Assembly (NCBI RefSeq): GCF_900182605.1
Contig: NZ_FXTB01000001.1
Span: 1,204,996-1,268,995, forward strand
Direction: 5' to 3'
Length of the DNA stretch: 64,000 bases
From: Saccharicrinis carchari
GTDB taxonomy: Bacteria > Bacteroidota > Bacteroidia > Bacteroidales > Marinilabiliaceae
Part shown: positions 1-8,677 of the stretch, piece by piece
Numbering within the stretch: position 1 is the first letter of the stretch
Layout of the letters: each line of letters starts with the position of its first letter
Translations under genes and position numbers: made by a program
Notes under the pieces: generated by a model
Told to the model about the DNA's origin: nothing
Databases searched by the model: none
The model's input: the letters and a program-made list of their open reading frames with translations, nothing else

Positions 1-49
1 GTATTGCCGTAAAAGATTTTTTTGCAACTAAAAAACAGGAGGCTTTAAA

Positions 50-1321
50 ATGATTGTATTTGTAAGTGTATTTTTAGGATTGATAATACTCACCCTTTTG
101 GTGCAGGTTATCTCCAACATGCGTATTGTGGGTGGTAACGAATTGGGCATCATATCGGGTGTGGCCGGCAAAAAAGGTTTTCAGATGATAAGCGGGGGCA
201 GGATTTTTACTATTCCGCTGCTGCACCGTTTTGCCAAAATGGACCTGACCCCCCACACCATTGAGGTGGTGGTTGATTCGGCCATAGCCGAGGGCGTGGT
301 GCCACTCAACGTTAAAGCCACCGTTAGTTTTGCCATTGCCTCCAACCAGGCGGGGCGCAGCCTGGCGGCCATCCGCATACTGCACATGGTGGAACGCGAA
401 GATGAACTGAAACAGCTGGCCAGCAACATCATTGAAGGCCACCTGCGCGATTCCATCGCCACCATGACCCCTATCCAGGTGATGCAGGACAAGGATACCC
501 TGGTGGCCAAAATGATTAACGTGTGTAAAAGCGACCTGGAGAACATAGGCCTGGAAATTACCACCATGAACATTGCCGATGTAGACGACCACCGGCTGGC
601 AGGGGTTGAGGAACCCGATTTGTACATCGCCCTGCTTAAACGCGTGCAAACGGTAAACGCCGAAACGAAAGCCCGCAAAGCCATTGCCGAATCCAGAGCC
701 AATGCCGTGGAACAGGAAGAAGCCCGCAAAGCAGAAGTAGGGGTGCGAAATATCGAGAACCAATACGATCAGTTGGTGGCCGAAACCAAGGTGCGCATCA
801 TGAAGGAGAAGCAATTGGAGAAAGTGGGTATAGAGAAGGTGTTTCAGGACATGAAGGCACAAGAAGCTGTACTCCTTTCGGAAATTGAGGCCGAGCGTCA
901 AAAACTTGAAATGCTGAGCCATAAGTATGAGGCCGAGATAGTGACCCCCGCACTGGCACAAAAAGAACAGATGATATTGCAGGCCAAGCAACAAACATTC
1001 TCGTTCCTGGGTAAAGCCGAGGGCGAAATTGAAGAACTCAAAGAGACCATCGATATTGTGAGTAAAAACCCGGAATCGGGCAATACCATTTATCTGATCG
1101 AGAACTTTGAAAGTTTGATTCGTCCTTTTGCCGAAACACTGAATTATTTCCCGGCGAAAAACATATCCGTCATCACAGGCATCGAAGGCAAGCATGAGCC
1201 CATATCGGCCATACACCCCAATGCCATAGAGGAGATGAAGAACAATCTTATAAATAGCGCTACCGCAGGAGCTGTAAGTTCAAACAAAGTATCCAGCCCA
1301 CCGTCAGATATTGAGAACTAA
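50..1321 (+). CDS. SPFH/band-7 (flotillin-like) membrane protein
   Basis: Flotillin-type scaffold of membrane microdomains. A hydrophobic N-terminal anchor covers about residues 1-22. A band-7/PHB domain follows (about 30-190, from NELGIISG to DVDDHRLAG). A long Ala/Glu/Lys-rich coiled coil then spans about 190-330 (KARKAIAESRANAVEQEEA), as in flotillins, where it drives oligomerisation. The C-terminal tail is polar. The start is supported by an AGGAGG ribosome site at 38-43, rare in this phylum. An upstream partner gene, often an NfeD protein in this family, would lie outside the window. A terminator follows directly. The family call is firm; the exact role is not shown by the sequence. Confidence 0.85.
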   Translation: MIVFVSVFLGLIILTLLVQVISNMRIVGGNELGIISGVAGKKGFQMISGGRIFTIPLLHRFAKMDLTPHTIEVVVDSAIAEGVVPLNVKATVSFAIASNQAGRSLAAIRILHMVEREDELKQLASNIIEGHLRDSIATMTPIQVMQDKDTLVAKMINVCKSDLENIGLEITTMNIADVDDHRLAGVEEPDLYIALLKRVQTVNAETKARKAIAESRANAVEQEEARKAEVGVRNIENQYDQLVAETKVRIMKEKQLEKVGIEKVFQDMKAQEAVLLSEIEAERQKLEMLSHKYEAEIVTPALAQKEQMILQAKQQTFSFLGKAEGEIEELKETIDIVSKNPESGNTIYLIENFESLIRPFAETLNYFPAKNISVITGIEGKHEPISAIHPNAIEEMKNNLINSATAGAVSSNKVSSPPSDIEN

Positions 1322-1353
1322 GCATACCGCAAAAAACTTCATCTAATCATAAG

Positions 1354-1385
1354 AGCCGTTCATTTTTTTTGAACGGCTTTTTTTT
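1354..1385 (+). terminator. Rho-independent terminator after the SPFH gene
   Basis: Inverted repeat AGCCGTTCA / TGAACGGCT with a T-rich loop, followed by a run of T. It lies 33 bases after the stop codon of the SPFH gene. Confidence 0.85.
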
Positions 1386-1555
1386 ACACATTATTCCTTT
1401 AATTTACACAATAGAACAAAACAGGCAATACTTTTAAAGAAGTTTTTTATAGTATAACAAGCTTTCAATCGGCTACTTGTATACAGTTAACCAATTCAGT
1501 GTACAATTAGGCACAAAGCTTGTAATTTTAACTATCGAACCTAAAAACAAAAGAT

Positions 1556-2416
1556 ATGAAAACGCTATTAGCCATTATTAATGAACCAAAAGAGTCAAAG
1601 GGATTTATACGATATGTTGCCCAAATGGCAACTAACTTAAAGGTTAATGTACATGTTTTATATGCCTACTCACGAGTAGAATATCCATTAAACGTTACCG
1701 CCAATAATATGGGTCAAGCTTCCCTGGAAATTCATAAAACCATGGAAGAATTTCTGGAAAACTCAAAAACAATTTTGCAACGCTATATGAACGAGCTAAG
1801 TGCTGAAGTCTCTAACAACGTATTTACCGGCATCACCGTTGAAATAGGAGGCACCGAAGTAAGTGCCGAAAAAGTAATAAACGACAAAAATATAGAAATG
1901 GCCGTTATCGAAAGTCGTGCGGAGGCAAGCTTCTGGTCGCAAACAAGCAGCAACATGGACTTAATTAGGGAGCTGAAATGCCCGGTATGGATTATCCCGA
2001 AAGGTGATGTTTATAGACCGATAAAAAATATTGTTTATGCCACTGATTATAACGAAGAAGATGTGAGCAACCTCTCAAAACTCATTCACCTTTTCCCACA
2101 CCTAATGCCTAACATAACCGCCTTACACATTACAGATAGCGGCGATTTTAACAACAGGATAAAAAAAGCGGGTTTTAAAGAGATGATACAGGAAAAACTA
2201 CCTTATGCTAATCTTATTGTTAAAGCGATACACCGTGAAAACGACGATGATGTAGCTCAACTGCTGGCTGATTTTGCAGAAACAAATCAGACCGATTTGG
2301 CTGTTGTGCTTAAACAAAATAAATCGTTTTTTGCACGTTTATTTAAGGAAAATCACACCAAAGAAATACTTGAAAAATCGGAAATCCCTGTGTTGGTGTT
2401 TCACGAAACGAAGTAA
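1556..2416 (+). CDS. Tandem universal stress protein (two UspA domains)
   Basis: Cytoplasmic stress protein of 286 residues made of two UspA-like alpha/beta domains (about 1-145 and 150-286), the common double-domain form in Bacteroidota. The first domain opens with KTLLAIINEP and the second with IKNIVYATDYNEED, the usual first beta strand followed by an Asp. The classic G-2x-G-9x-G(S/T) ATP motif is not clear in either half, so nucleotide binding is uncertain. A small helical gene follows 20 bases later, probably in the same transcript. Confidence 0.85.
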   Translation: MKTLLAIINEPKESKGFIRYVAQMATNLKVNVHVLYAYSRVEYPLNVTANNMGQASLEIHKTMEEFLENSKTILQRYMNELSAEVSNNVFTGITVEIGGTEVSAEKVINDKNIEMAVIESRAEASFWSQTSSNMDLIRELKCPVWIIPKGDVYRPIKNIVYATDYNEEDVSNLSKLIHLFPHLMPNITALHITDSGDFNNRIKKAGFKEMIQEKLPYANLIVKAIHRENDDDVAQLLADFAETNQTDLAVVLKQNKSFFARLFKENHTKEILEKSEIPVLVFHETK

Positions 2417-2436
2417 ACTATTTAAAAATCAATATC

Positions 2437-2757
2437 ATGGACAAGAATAAATTAATTGCCGAAACAAAACAAAGGATTGATGAAATCAATCGTAAGTTAA
2501 AAGAAATACAAGATGGCCTGAACGGGCAACACAACGATCCACTCCGCACAGTGGAAGAATCCACTTTAAAGGATCTGCATACACTGCGGGATGAACTGCA
2601 GGCGCAATATGTACGCTTATCATCGTCATCGGAAAAAATGGGACAGCGCGATTACGACCAGATGGAAAAAAATATCTACAACAGTTTACAATCGTTTAAC
2701 GACGCTTTTACCAATGCCGGCTCTATATTTACACGCAGATTTAAACGACCAGAATAA
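2437..2757 (+). CDS. Small helical protein of unknown function downstream of Usp
   Basis: Not recognised as a named family. It encodes 106 charged residues with no signal peptide, predicted helical almost throughout (heptad-like TKQRIDEINRKLKEI and TLKDLHTLRDELQAQYVRL), so probably a short coiled-coil cytoplasmic protein. It is 20 bases behind the universal stress protein gene and ends before a terminator, so the two likely form a stress-related operon. A stress function is inferred from context only. Confidence 0.6.
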   Translation: MDKNKLIAETKQRIDEINRKLKEIQDGLNGQHNDPLRTVEESTLKDLHTLRDELQAQYVRLSSSSEKMGQRDYDQMEKNIYNSLQSFNDAFTNAGSIFTRRFKRPE

Positions 2758-2814
2758 CCCAACACCGCACCTAAACATATTGGCAACAGGATGATGGTTA
2801 TCCCATCAATAACA

Positions 2815-2848
2815 AACCGGTTCACAATCATTTTGAATCGGTTTTTGT
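2815..2848. terminator. Hairpin terminator shared by convergent genes
   Basis: AACCGGTTCA (2815-2824) pairs with TGAATCGGTT (2834-2843), with one G:T step, and is followed by TTTTT on the plus strand. It ends the usp operon and overlaps the stop codon of the opposing mscS-type gene (2828-2830). Confidence 0.75.
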
Positions 2849-3769
2849 GTGTTGCTGGTCGTGATTTTGTGCCATTATATCGGCCAAAGATTTCCCTCCT
2901 TTTATGCCAAAATCGATGGTGCGAATAGGGAATGTAATGGTGATATCGTTTTCGTCAAAAGCCTTTTTTATATTCTTTATTCCTTGGCTCAAGGCAGCTA
3001 AATACTCCAGGAAATTATGTGGCGAATAAATTACCCAGTACCTAACGGTAAAAACAATGGCACTATCCCCAAACTCCTTAAAATATAAATCTACCGGTTT
3101 TACTTTTTTCAAATTCGATAACTTTTTTATTGCTGTCAAGGCCACCTCTTCTACCTTTTCCAGGTCGTCGCCGTACGAAACACCTACATCCAGATCTACT
3201 CTGCGTTCCCCATTGATGCTATAATGTGTATATTTCTCCTGCACAATCAAACGATTCGGTATAATAACATCCTGCCCCTGAAAAGTTTTAACAGTGGTGG
3301 CACGTAAACCTATTTTCTTAACCGCCCCATGCGCATCCTGATATTTGATAATATCATTCATATTAATGGGACTTTTAATAGCCAGGTAAATACCTGCTAT
3401 AAAGTTGGCCGCAATATCTTTAAAAGCAAAACCCAAGGCGAGTCCAACAATACCTAACCCGGCCAACAAAGAAGTTACGGTTTTATCCAGGTTTAATATA
3501 CGCAGGGCAATAAAAAATCCAAAGGCAAAAACAACCATCACGGCCACCGTTGAAGTAAGCCTGTTGATGGCTTCGTTTTTGGTGATGCGACGCATAACTT
3601 TGTACACGAAACGGCGAATTAACTTTGCCACAAGTGCCGTTGCTAACATTACCAAAGTAGCTACAACAAAGTTGGGCAGCATGGAAACAAAGGTGTCTAC
3701 CCAGCTTTTAACTTTATCTATCACCAAATCAACACTTACCTGAAAATTACTCGTTATTTCATCAAACAT
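2828..3769 (-). CDS. MscS-family small-conductance mechanosensitive channel
   Basis: Inner-membrane channel that releases solutes on hypo-osmotic shock. Its 313 residues match the E. coli MscS plan. TM1 is at about 30-52 (LPNFVVATLVMLATALVAKLI), TM2 at about 70-90, and the pore helix TM3 at about 95-130 is Gly/Ala rich (SLLAGLGIVGLALGFAFKD). The beta domain follows (GAVKKIGLRATTVKTFQGQDVIIPN), then the alpha/beta C-terminal domain. It is a single gene convergent with the usp operon. The family call is secure; gating properties cannot be read from sequence. Confidence 0.93.
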   Translation of the reverse strand: MFDEITSNFQVSVDLVIDKVKSWVDTFVSMLPNFVVATLVMLATALVAKLIRRFVYKVMRRITKNEAINRLTSTVAVMVVFAFGFFIALRILNLDKTVTSLLAGLGIVGLALGFAFKDIAANFIAGIYLAIKSPINMNDIIKYQDAHGAVKKIGLRATTVKTFQGQDVIIPNRLIVQEKYTHYSINGERRVDLDVGVSYGDDLEKVEEVALTAIKKLSNLKKVKPVDLYFKEFGDSAIVFTVRYWVIYSPHNFLEYLAALSQGIKNIKKAFDENDITITFPIRTIDFGIKGGKSLADIMAQNHDQQHTKTDSK

Positions 3770-3913
3770 AGGCCTCTATATTTCGTTTTTGAATTCACAC
3801 TTTTTAGTTTGGGTACTCCTGGGTTCGACTAATCACGCACAGCACCATCACAAATGTAAAAACTTAAACATTCCTCTTTTCCGTTGCTCAATTTACTGAA
3901 ATATTATCTCAAG

Positions 3914-4720
3914 CTAAAAAAAACATGCAGGTTCTTTGCGTGCCTGGCAATGCGTAGTTAACATCTCCACAAAATTATCTATCCATTCGTTTTTAAATAC
4001 CCGGGCCTGTGTAGGGCATCTTTTAACGCAAGCGCAGCACCAAATGCATTCCTCTTTTTTGGTTAGCACCTCCGCACTAACCGTAATGGCATCAGCAGGA
4101 CATACCTCGCCACAAATGCCGCACAGTATGCAATCATCCACAAGGGTTTCGGGCGATAATAAGGGTATGGCCGGATGTTCCTTAAACGGATAATTTCCCG
4201 GCAAACGACTTCTGTGGAGCATTTTATAAGAGGTAGATTCCTGTATCTTTATTTTGATTTCCCGGGCAAAGCTGCGGCATTGTTCCATATCCTCCTTGTC
4301 GGGTCGCTGATGAGCTATCGGGTTTTCCTCCGAGGAGTAGGAATGCTCGCCAATAAAAGCAGCGGCTGCCATCACCTTAAAACCGCATCCTGTAACCATG
4401 TCGTTCAGTTCGAGAAGGGCATCATCGAAATGTCGATTTCCATAAACGACCACCGGCACAGCAAGCGAACCGTCGGACTGCAGCTTTTGTAGTTTTTCGG
4501 CCACCAAAAGGGGTACCCGTCCCCTATAAACAGGAACACCGATAATACTTAAACTATCCCTTTCAATTTTATGCTGAAAAAGGTCGCTTTCTTCGTCAGC
4601 CAGGTTGTGTTCCACTGTCCTTTTCCATTCCAGGTTTCGGCCTATTGCCTTAACAATTTTTTTTGTGTTTCCTGTGGCCGAAAAATAAATCAAATTTACC
4701 TTTGATAGGGAGGTTTCCAT
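3914..4720 (-). CDS. EFR1-type flavodoxin plus 2x[4Fe-4S] ferredoxin protein
   Basis: Cytoplasmic electron-transfer protein. The N-terminal half (about 1-150) is a flavodoxin-like fold opening with the FMN-loop motif IYFSATGNTKK. The C-terminal part holds two 4Fe-4S clusters of bacterial ferredoxin type, CILCGICGEVCP (about 196) and CIWCCACVKRCP (about 225). This fusion is the EFR1 family, common in anaerobes; its redox partner is usually unknown. It is monocistronic and divergent from the spermidine genes. A near-perfect operator-like palindrome touches the start codon region (4722-4742). Confidence 0.85.
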   Translation of the reverse strand: METSLSKVNLIYFSATGNTKKIVKAIGRNLEWKRTVEHNLADEESDLFQHKIERDSLSIIGVPVYRGRVPLLVAEKLQKLQSDGSLAVPVVVYGNRHFDDALLELNDMVTGCGFKVMAAAAFIGEHSYSSEENPIAHQRPDKEDMEQCRSFAREIKIKIQESTSYKMLHRSRLPGNYPFKEHPAIPLLSPETLVDDCILCGICGEVCPADAITVSAEVLTKKEECIWCCACVKRCPTQARVFKNEWIDNFVEMLTTHCQARKEPACFF

Positions 4721-4721
4721 G

Positions 4722-4742
4722 CTATACTAAAATTTAGTATGG
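4722..4742. promoter_or_regulatory. Operator-like palindrome at the EFR1 start codon
   Basis: ATACTAAA (4724-4731), one central base, then TTTAGTAT (4733-4740), a perfect 8-bp inverted repeat extended by GC/GC outside a mismatch. It lies 4 bases upstream of the ATG of the minus-strand ferredoxin gene, so a bound repressor would block initiation. The regulator is not identified. Confidence 0.4.
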
Positions 4743-4865
4743 CAAAATTAAGAGAACAAACCGGAAAGCCATAAAAAACCATATCCCCCGCTTTCCAAAT
4801 TTCAATTTTTAATCTTTCTTTGCTAACTTAAGCGATTAATCTAAAACATATATTTTTTATTTAGG

Positions 4866-6059
4866 ATGGGAAAAGTATTGATAATTGGAGCCGGAGGCGT
4901 AGGCACGGTGGTAGCCACCAAAATGGCCGGGCTGCCCGAAGTTTTTACAGAAATAATGTTGGCCAGTCGTACAAAGAGCAAGTGCGATGCCATTGCCGAA
5001 AAAATAGGTGGCAATAAAATTAAAACTGCAAAAGTTGATGCCGACAATGTGCCCGAATTAGTTGAACTGATAAAGTCGTTTGGTCCGGATTTGCTTGTAA
5101 ACGTTGCCTTGCCTTACCAGGATTTACACATTATGGACGCTTGTTTGGAAGCCGGCGTATCCTATTTAGATACGGCCAATTATGAGCCTTTGGACGAAGC
5201 CAAATATGAATACAAATGGCAATGGGCCTATCAGGATAAATTTAAAAAAGCAGGATTGACTGCCATATTAGGATGCGGTTTCGACCCTGGAGTAACAAGT
5301 GTTTTTACGGCCTATGCCGCCAAACACCATTTTGATGAGATACATTACCTGGATATTGTAGACTGCAACGGGGGTGATCATGGTAAAGCCTTTGCCACTA
5401 ATTTTAATCCGGAGATAAACATCCGCGAGGTAACCCAAAAAGGTAAATATTGGCAGGATGGCCAATGGGTGGAGTCTGAGCCGCATGAAATACACAAGCC
5501 ATTAACCTATCCCAACATTGGCAGCCGCGAATCGTATCTCATTTATCACGAGGAACTGGAGTCGCTGGTAAAAAACTTCCCTACGCTTAAAAGAGCACGC
5601 TTTTGGATGACTTTTGGGCAAGAGTACCTTACCCACTTAAGGGTAATACAAAACATTGGAATGGCCGGAATAAAACCCATCCTATACGAAGGAAAGGAAA
5701 TTGTACCTATCCAATTTTTGAAAGCAGTATTACCCGACCCGGGCGAACTGGGCGAAAATTATACGGGCGGAACATCCATTGGCTGCAGGATAAGAGGCAT
5801 AAAGGACGGTGTGGAACGCACCTATTATGTTTATAATAATTGCAGCCATCAGGTGGCCTACGAAGAAACCGGAGCACAAGGTGTGAGCTATACCACAGGT
5901 GTACCCGCAACCATTGGTGCAATGATGTATTTGCAAGGTTTGTGGAAAAAGCCGGGTGTGTTTAATGTGGAAGAGTTTAACCCGGATCCATTTATGGAAC
6001 AACTCAACAAACTAGGGCTGCCTTGGGTAGAAGAGTTTAACGTAGATTTGGAGTTATAG
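4866..6059 (+). CDS. Carboxynorspermidine/carboxyspermidine dehydrogenase (saccharopine dehydrogenase family)
   Basis: NADPH-dependent enzyme that condenses aspartate semialdehyde with putrescine or diaminopropane to carboxy(nor)spermidine, the first step of the alternative spermidine route. The N-terminal Rossmann fold carries GAGGVG at residues 8-13. The body has the saccharopine-dehydrogenase pattern (LGCGFDPGVTSVF, about 140). Length 397 residues is usual. The next gene, carboxynorspermidine decarboxylase, performs the second step. This confirms the assignment over lysine-pathway saccharopine reductase. The two genes are separated by 267 bases. Confidence 0.9.
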   Translation: MGKVLIIGAGGVGTVVATKMAGLPEVFTEIMLASRTKSKCDAIAEKIGGNKIKTAKVDADNVPELVELIKSFGPDLLVNVALPYQDLHIMDACLEAGVSYLDTANYEPLDEAKYEYKWQWAYQDKFKKAGLTAILGCGFDPGVTSVFTAYAAKHHFDEIHYLDIVDCNGGDHGKAFATNFNPEINIREVTQKGKYWQDGQWVESEPHEIHKPLTYPNIGSRESYLIYHEELESLVKNFPTLKRARFWMTFGQEYLTHLRVIQNIGMAGIKPILYEGKEIVPIQFLKAVLPDPGELGENYTGGTSIGCRIRGIKDGVERTYYVYNNCSHQVAYEETGAQGVSYTTGVPATIGAMMYLQGLWKKPGVFNVEEFNPDPFMEQLNKLGLPWVEEFNVDLEL

Positions 6060-6109
6060 AGTCAAAATGTACAGGAGCATTTCATTTAAATATTTTTTTT
6101 AAATCACCC

Positions 6110-6144
6110 TTTAACCTTGTTTGCTTTTAGCAGACAGGGTTAAA
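6110..6144. other. Hairpin between the two spermidine genes
   Basis: A 15-base arm TTTAACCTTGTTTGC faces GCAGACAGGGTTAAA across a 5-base loop. In RNA, G:U pairs complete most of the stem. No T run follows, so it is a processing or attenuation candidate rather than a clear terminator. The remaining 267-base gap shows nothing else. Confidence 0.4.
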
Positions 6145-6326
6145 TACACACCAGATGCGAAAGAGATTATTTAAAAACCATTGAATTACAGATGTTTTAA
6201 AGTTAATACAGTCAATAATTTGCATCCTCGTATTTAATATACGTTGTGCATATTAAGACAGATTTGCCTTTATCTTTCCTTATTTAAACTCTTATCAATT
6301 AATCTTTTATCAAATAGTCGTAAAAA

Positions 6327-7469
6327 ATGTCCATCAATTATACGCATATCCCCTCCCCTTGTTTTGTGCTGAATGAAGATCTGTTACGCAAAAACCTTGC
6401 ATTAATAAAGTCAGTGAAGGACAGCACGGGGGTTGAGATTATACTTGCCTTTAAATCCTTTGCCATGTGGGGTGCTTTTCCTGTTATCAGGGAATATATT
6501 CCTTCGGCCACCGCCAGCTCCCTTAATGAAGCACAGCTGGCCTTTGAGGAAATGGGAAGTAAAGCACACACCTATGCCCCGGCATATACCGATGGTGATT
6601 TTGATAAAATTTTACCGTATAGCAGCCATATTACCTTTAACTCAATAGGTCAGTTTCAGAGGTTTAAATGCAAAGTACTTAAACATCCGGAGGCTATTTC
6701 GATGGGTCTGCGCATCAACCCCGAACACTCCACTGTAAAAACGGATTTATACAACCCGGGCATACCCGGATCCAGATTGGGCATCCCATCTTCCGAAATG
6801 CCTGAACTATTACCTGATGGTATCGAGGGTTTGCATTTTCATTCCTTGTGCGAATCCAACTCATACCACCTGGAAAAAACCCTAGAGGCAGTAGAGCAAA
6901 AGTTCGGTCAATTTCTGCCGCAGATAAAATGGCTGAACATGGGTGGCGGACACCTGATGACACACAAAGATTACGATATAGATCATTTGATAAGCGTACT
7001 GAAAGCTTTTAAAGACAAATGGGGTTTGCACCTTATACTTGAGCCCGGCAGCGCTTTCAATTGGGGAACAGGCGTTTTGGCAAGCACCGTAATCGACATC
7101 GTTAGTAACCACGGTATTAAAACCGCCATGCTCGATGTGTCCTTTGCCGCGCACATGCCCGATTGTCTTGAAATGCCTTATCAACCGACTATTGTAAACG
7201 CCAGTATCGGTGCCATCAAAAATAAGCATGTGTATAAAATGGGAGGCAACAGCTGCTTGGCCGGAGATGTTATGGGCGATTATTCCTTTGAGAAGGAACT
7301 ACAAGTGGGCAACCGCATTGTGTTCGAGGATATGATTCATTACACCATGGTTAAAACCACCATGTTTAACGGCGTTACACATCCCTCTATAGGTATTTGG
7401 AGTAACAAAAAAGGCTTTACTTTATTGCGCGAATTTGGGTATATCGACTTTAAAAATCGTTTGGGATAA
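6327..7469 (+). CDS. nspC: Carboxynorspermidine decarboxylase
   Basis: PLP enzyme of the alanine-racemase-like fold III group that decarboxylates carboxynorspermidine or carboxyspermidine to norspermidine or spermidine. The PLP lysine is in ILAFKSFAMWG (Lys43). Further family marks are LHFHSLCES (about 172), the glycine loop NMGGGHLMT (about 204), LEPGSAFNWGTG, and the C-terminal cysteine of GGNSCLAGD that completes the dimeric active site. The 380-residue length is typical. It pairs with the preceding dehydrogenase and acts in the cytoplasm. Confidence 0.93.
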   Translation: MSINYTHIPSPCFVLNEDLLRKNLALIKSVKDSTGVEIILAFKSFAMWGAFPVIREYIPSATASSLNEAQLAFEEMGSKAHTYAPAYTDGDFDKILPYSSHITFNSIGQFQRFKCKVLKHPEAISMGLRINPEHSTVKTDLYNPGIPGSRLGIPSSEMPELLPDGIEGLHFHSLCESNSYHLEKTLEAVEQKFGQFLPQIKWLNMGGGHLMTHKDYDIDHLISVLKAFKDKWGLHLILEPGSAFNWGTGVLASTVIDIVSNHGIKTAMLDVSFAAHMPDCLEMPYQPTIVNASIGAIKNKHVYKMGGNSCLAGDVMGDYSFEKELQVGNRIVFEDMIHYTMVKTTMFNGVTHPSIGIWSNKKGFTLLREFGYIDFKNRLG

Positions 7470-7721
7470 AGAGAAATGGGATGACATAATACCGCCTACT
7501 CATCCCAAATAGACCTAGGGATCCGAAGTTAAATCGGTGGGTAAAATGCCAAGCACCTATTCCAAGCGTGTCGATTACATGGCTGTACACAAACAAGGGC
7601 CAAGAACCACCAATAGTACAAACCCTCTACACAACACGGCAAACCATGCTGCCCAAAACCATACCTAGATTAGCGTTTTGATATCGACAGACAGCATAAA
7701 GCTTATGAATAATAATAGGTA

Positions 7722-8384
7722 CTACTCCCCCGATCGGATAAACTGCCATATCCGCATCGCTTTATTTTTACCTATTCCGGATACCTGTGCCAGTTCAACT
7801 TCGCTGGCAGACATTATCCTATCTATGCCTTTAAAGTGTTTCATCAGTGCATTGGCCAGTTTTGGCCCTATCAAGGGTAATCCCTGTAAAAAATAAAGTT
7901 GCTGCTTTTGAAGTGTCTTTGGTTTGTAACCATACCGTTGAACCATGAAGGTATCTTTGGGGTTTTGTTCTGCAATCCGCATAATCATATTAGCCGTATC
8001 GCTATTATTAGCCGAATAATTAATGGGTATCTGCCACGATAGCGAAACCGACAGCAAAGCGCCTCTAATAGCTTCTCGCGAAACATTATGAACGGTATGG
8101 TAAGGGTTTCCTTCGATGAGCAAACTAGTTACATAGCCACTTTTTTGTAATAATACACATTGTTTGAATAAGCGGCCTTGCATCAAGGAAAGCACAAAAT
8201 CATCTTTCGATTTCCGTTCTACAATGATACTGTCATTGACGATATAATCTCCCGCTTTTAAACTTGTCAACTGCACATCGCATCCCAACTGGCATAACAG
8301 ATCAGGTATCCCGGAACGCTCCTCGCGGTAATCGACAACGATGGTTGGTATGTTAACTTGTTTACCCACACTTAAATATAACAA
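7722..8384 (-). CDS. ERCC4-domain nuclease with C-terminal helix-hairpin-helix
   Basis: Structure-selective DNA nuclease of the XPF/Mus81/Hef type without a helicase part. The N-terminal domain shows the ERCC4 catalytic signature VDYRE (about 17-21), GDY (45-47) and VERKSKDDF (55-63), corresponding to the metal-binding GDX(n)ERKX3D motif. The last 65 residues contain tandem HhH motifs (LPLIGPKLANALMKHFKGID and VSGIGKNKAMRIW), the family's DNA-binding dimerisation element. The 220-residue length fits a minimal nuclease. It is monocistronic. Nuclease activity is strongly implied; its substrate is not. Confidence 0.85.
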   Translation of the reverse strand: MLYLSVGKQVNIPTIVVDYREERSGIPDLLCQLGCDVQLTSLKAGDYIVNDSIIVERKSKDDFVLSLMQGRLFKQCVLLQKSGYVTSLLIEGNPYHTVHNVSREAIRGALLSVSLSWQIPINYSANNSDTANMIMRIAEQNPKDTFMVQRYGYKPKTLQKQQLYFLQGLPLIGPKLANALMKHFKGIDRIMSASEVELAQVSGIGKNKAMRIWQFIRSGE

Positions 8385-8611
8385 TAATTAGCTTATGGCA
8401 CTATTAAATAACGGTTTACTGTCAAATACCTTCCGTAATATATTGATCATTAAAATAGTAGAGGTTCGGGCACATAGCAACCCCCCTTAACAAAGGGAGT
8501 AATTCATAGACCTGGCCGATTAATTTTGTTTTAGCGGGATGGACTGTATGCATTGACCATGGAAGGAGGATGACCAGGAAGTGTTCTTCTTCTCTATCGA
8601 AAAGATGCGGT

Positions 8612-8650
8612 AAAAAAAAGAGACTGCCTTATTCAGGAGCAGCCTCTTTG
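8612..8650 (-). terminator. Terminator of the yfiR-TonB receptor operon
   Basis: On the minus strand AGAGGCTGC and GGCAGTCTCT form a stem across a short loop, followed by a run of 8 T. It lies 28 bases after the receptor's stop codon. Confidence 0.75.
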
Positions 8651-8677
8651 TAGGACATTCATCTCATTTCTCTCAAT

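Noticed and set aside
74..1216. 380-codon open frame on the minus strand across the SPFH gene
   Set aside because: Composition is odd (many His, Phe, Gly), there is no family resemblance, and it lies wholly opposite a clear flotillin-like gene.
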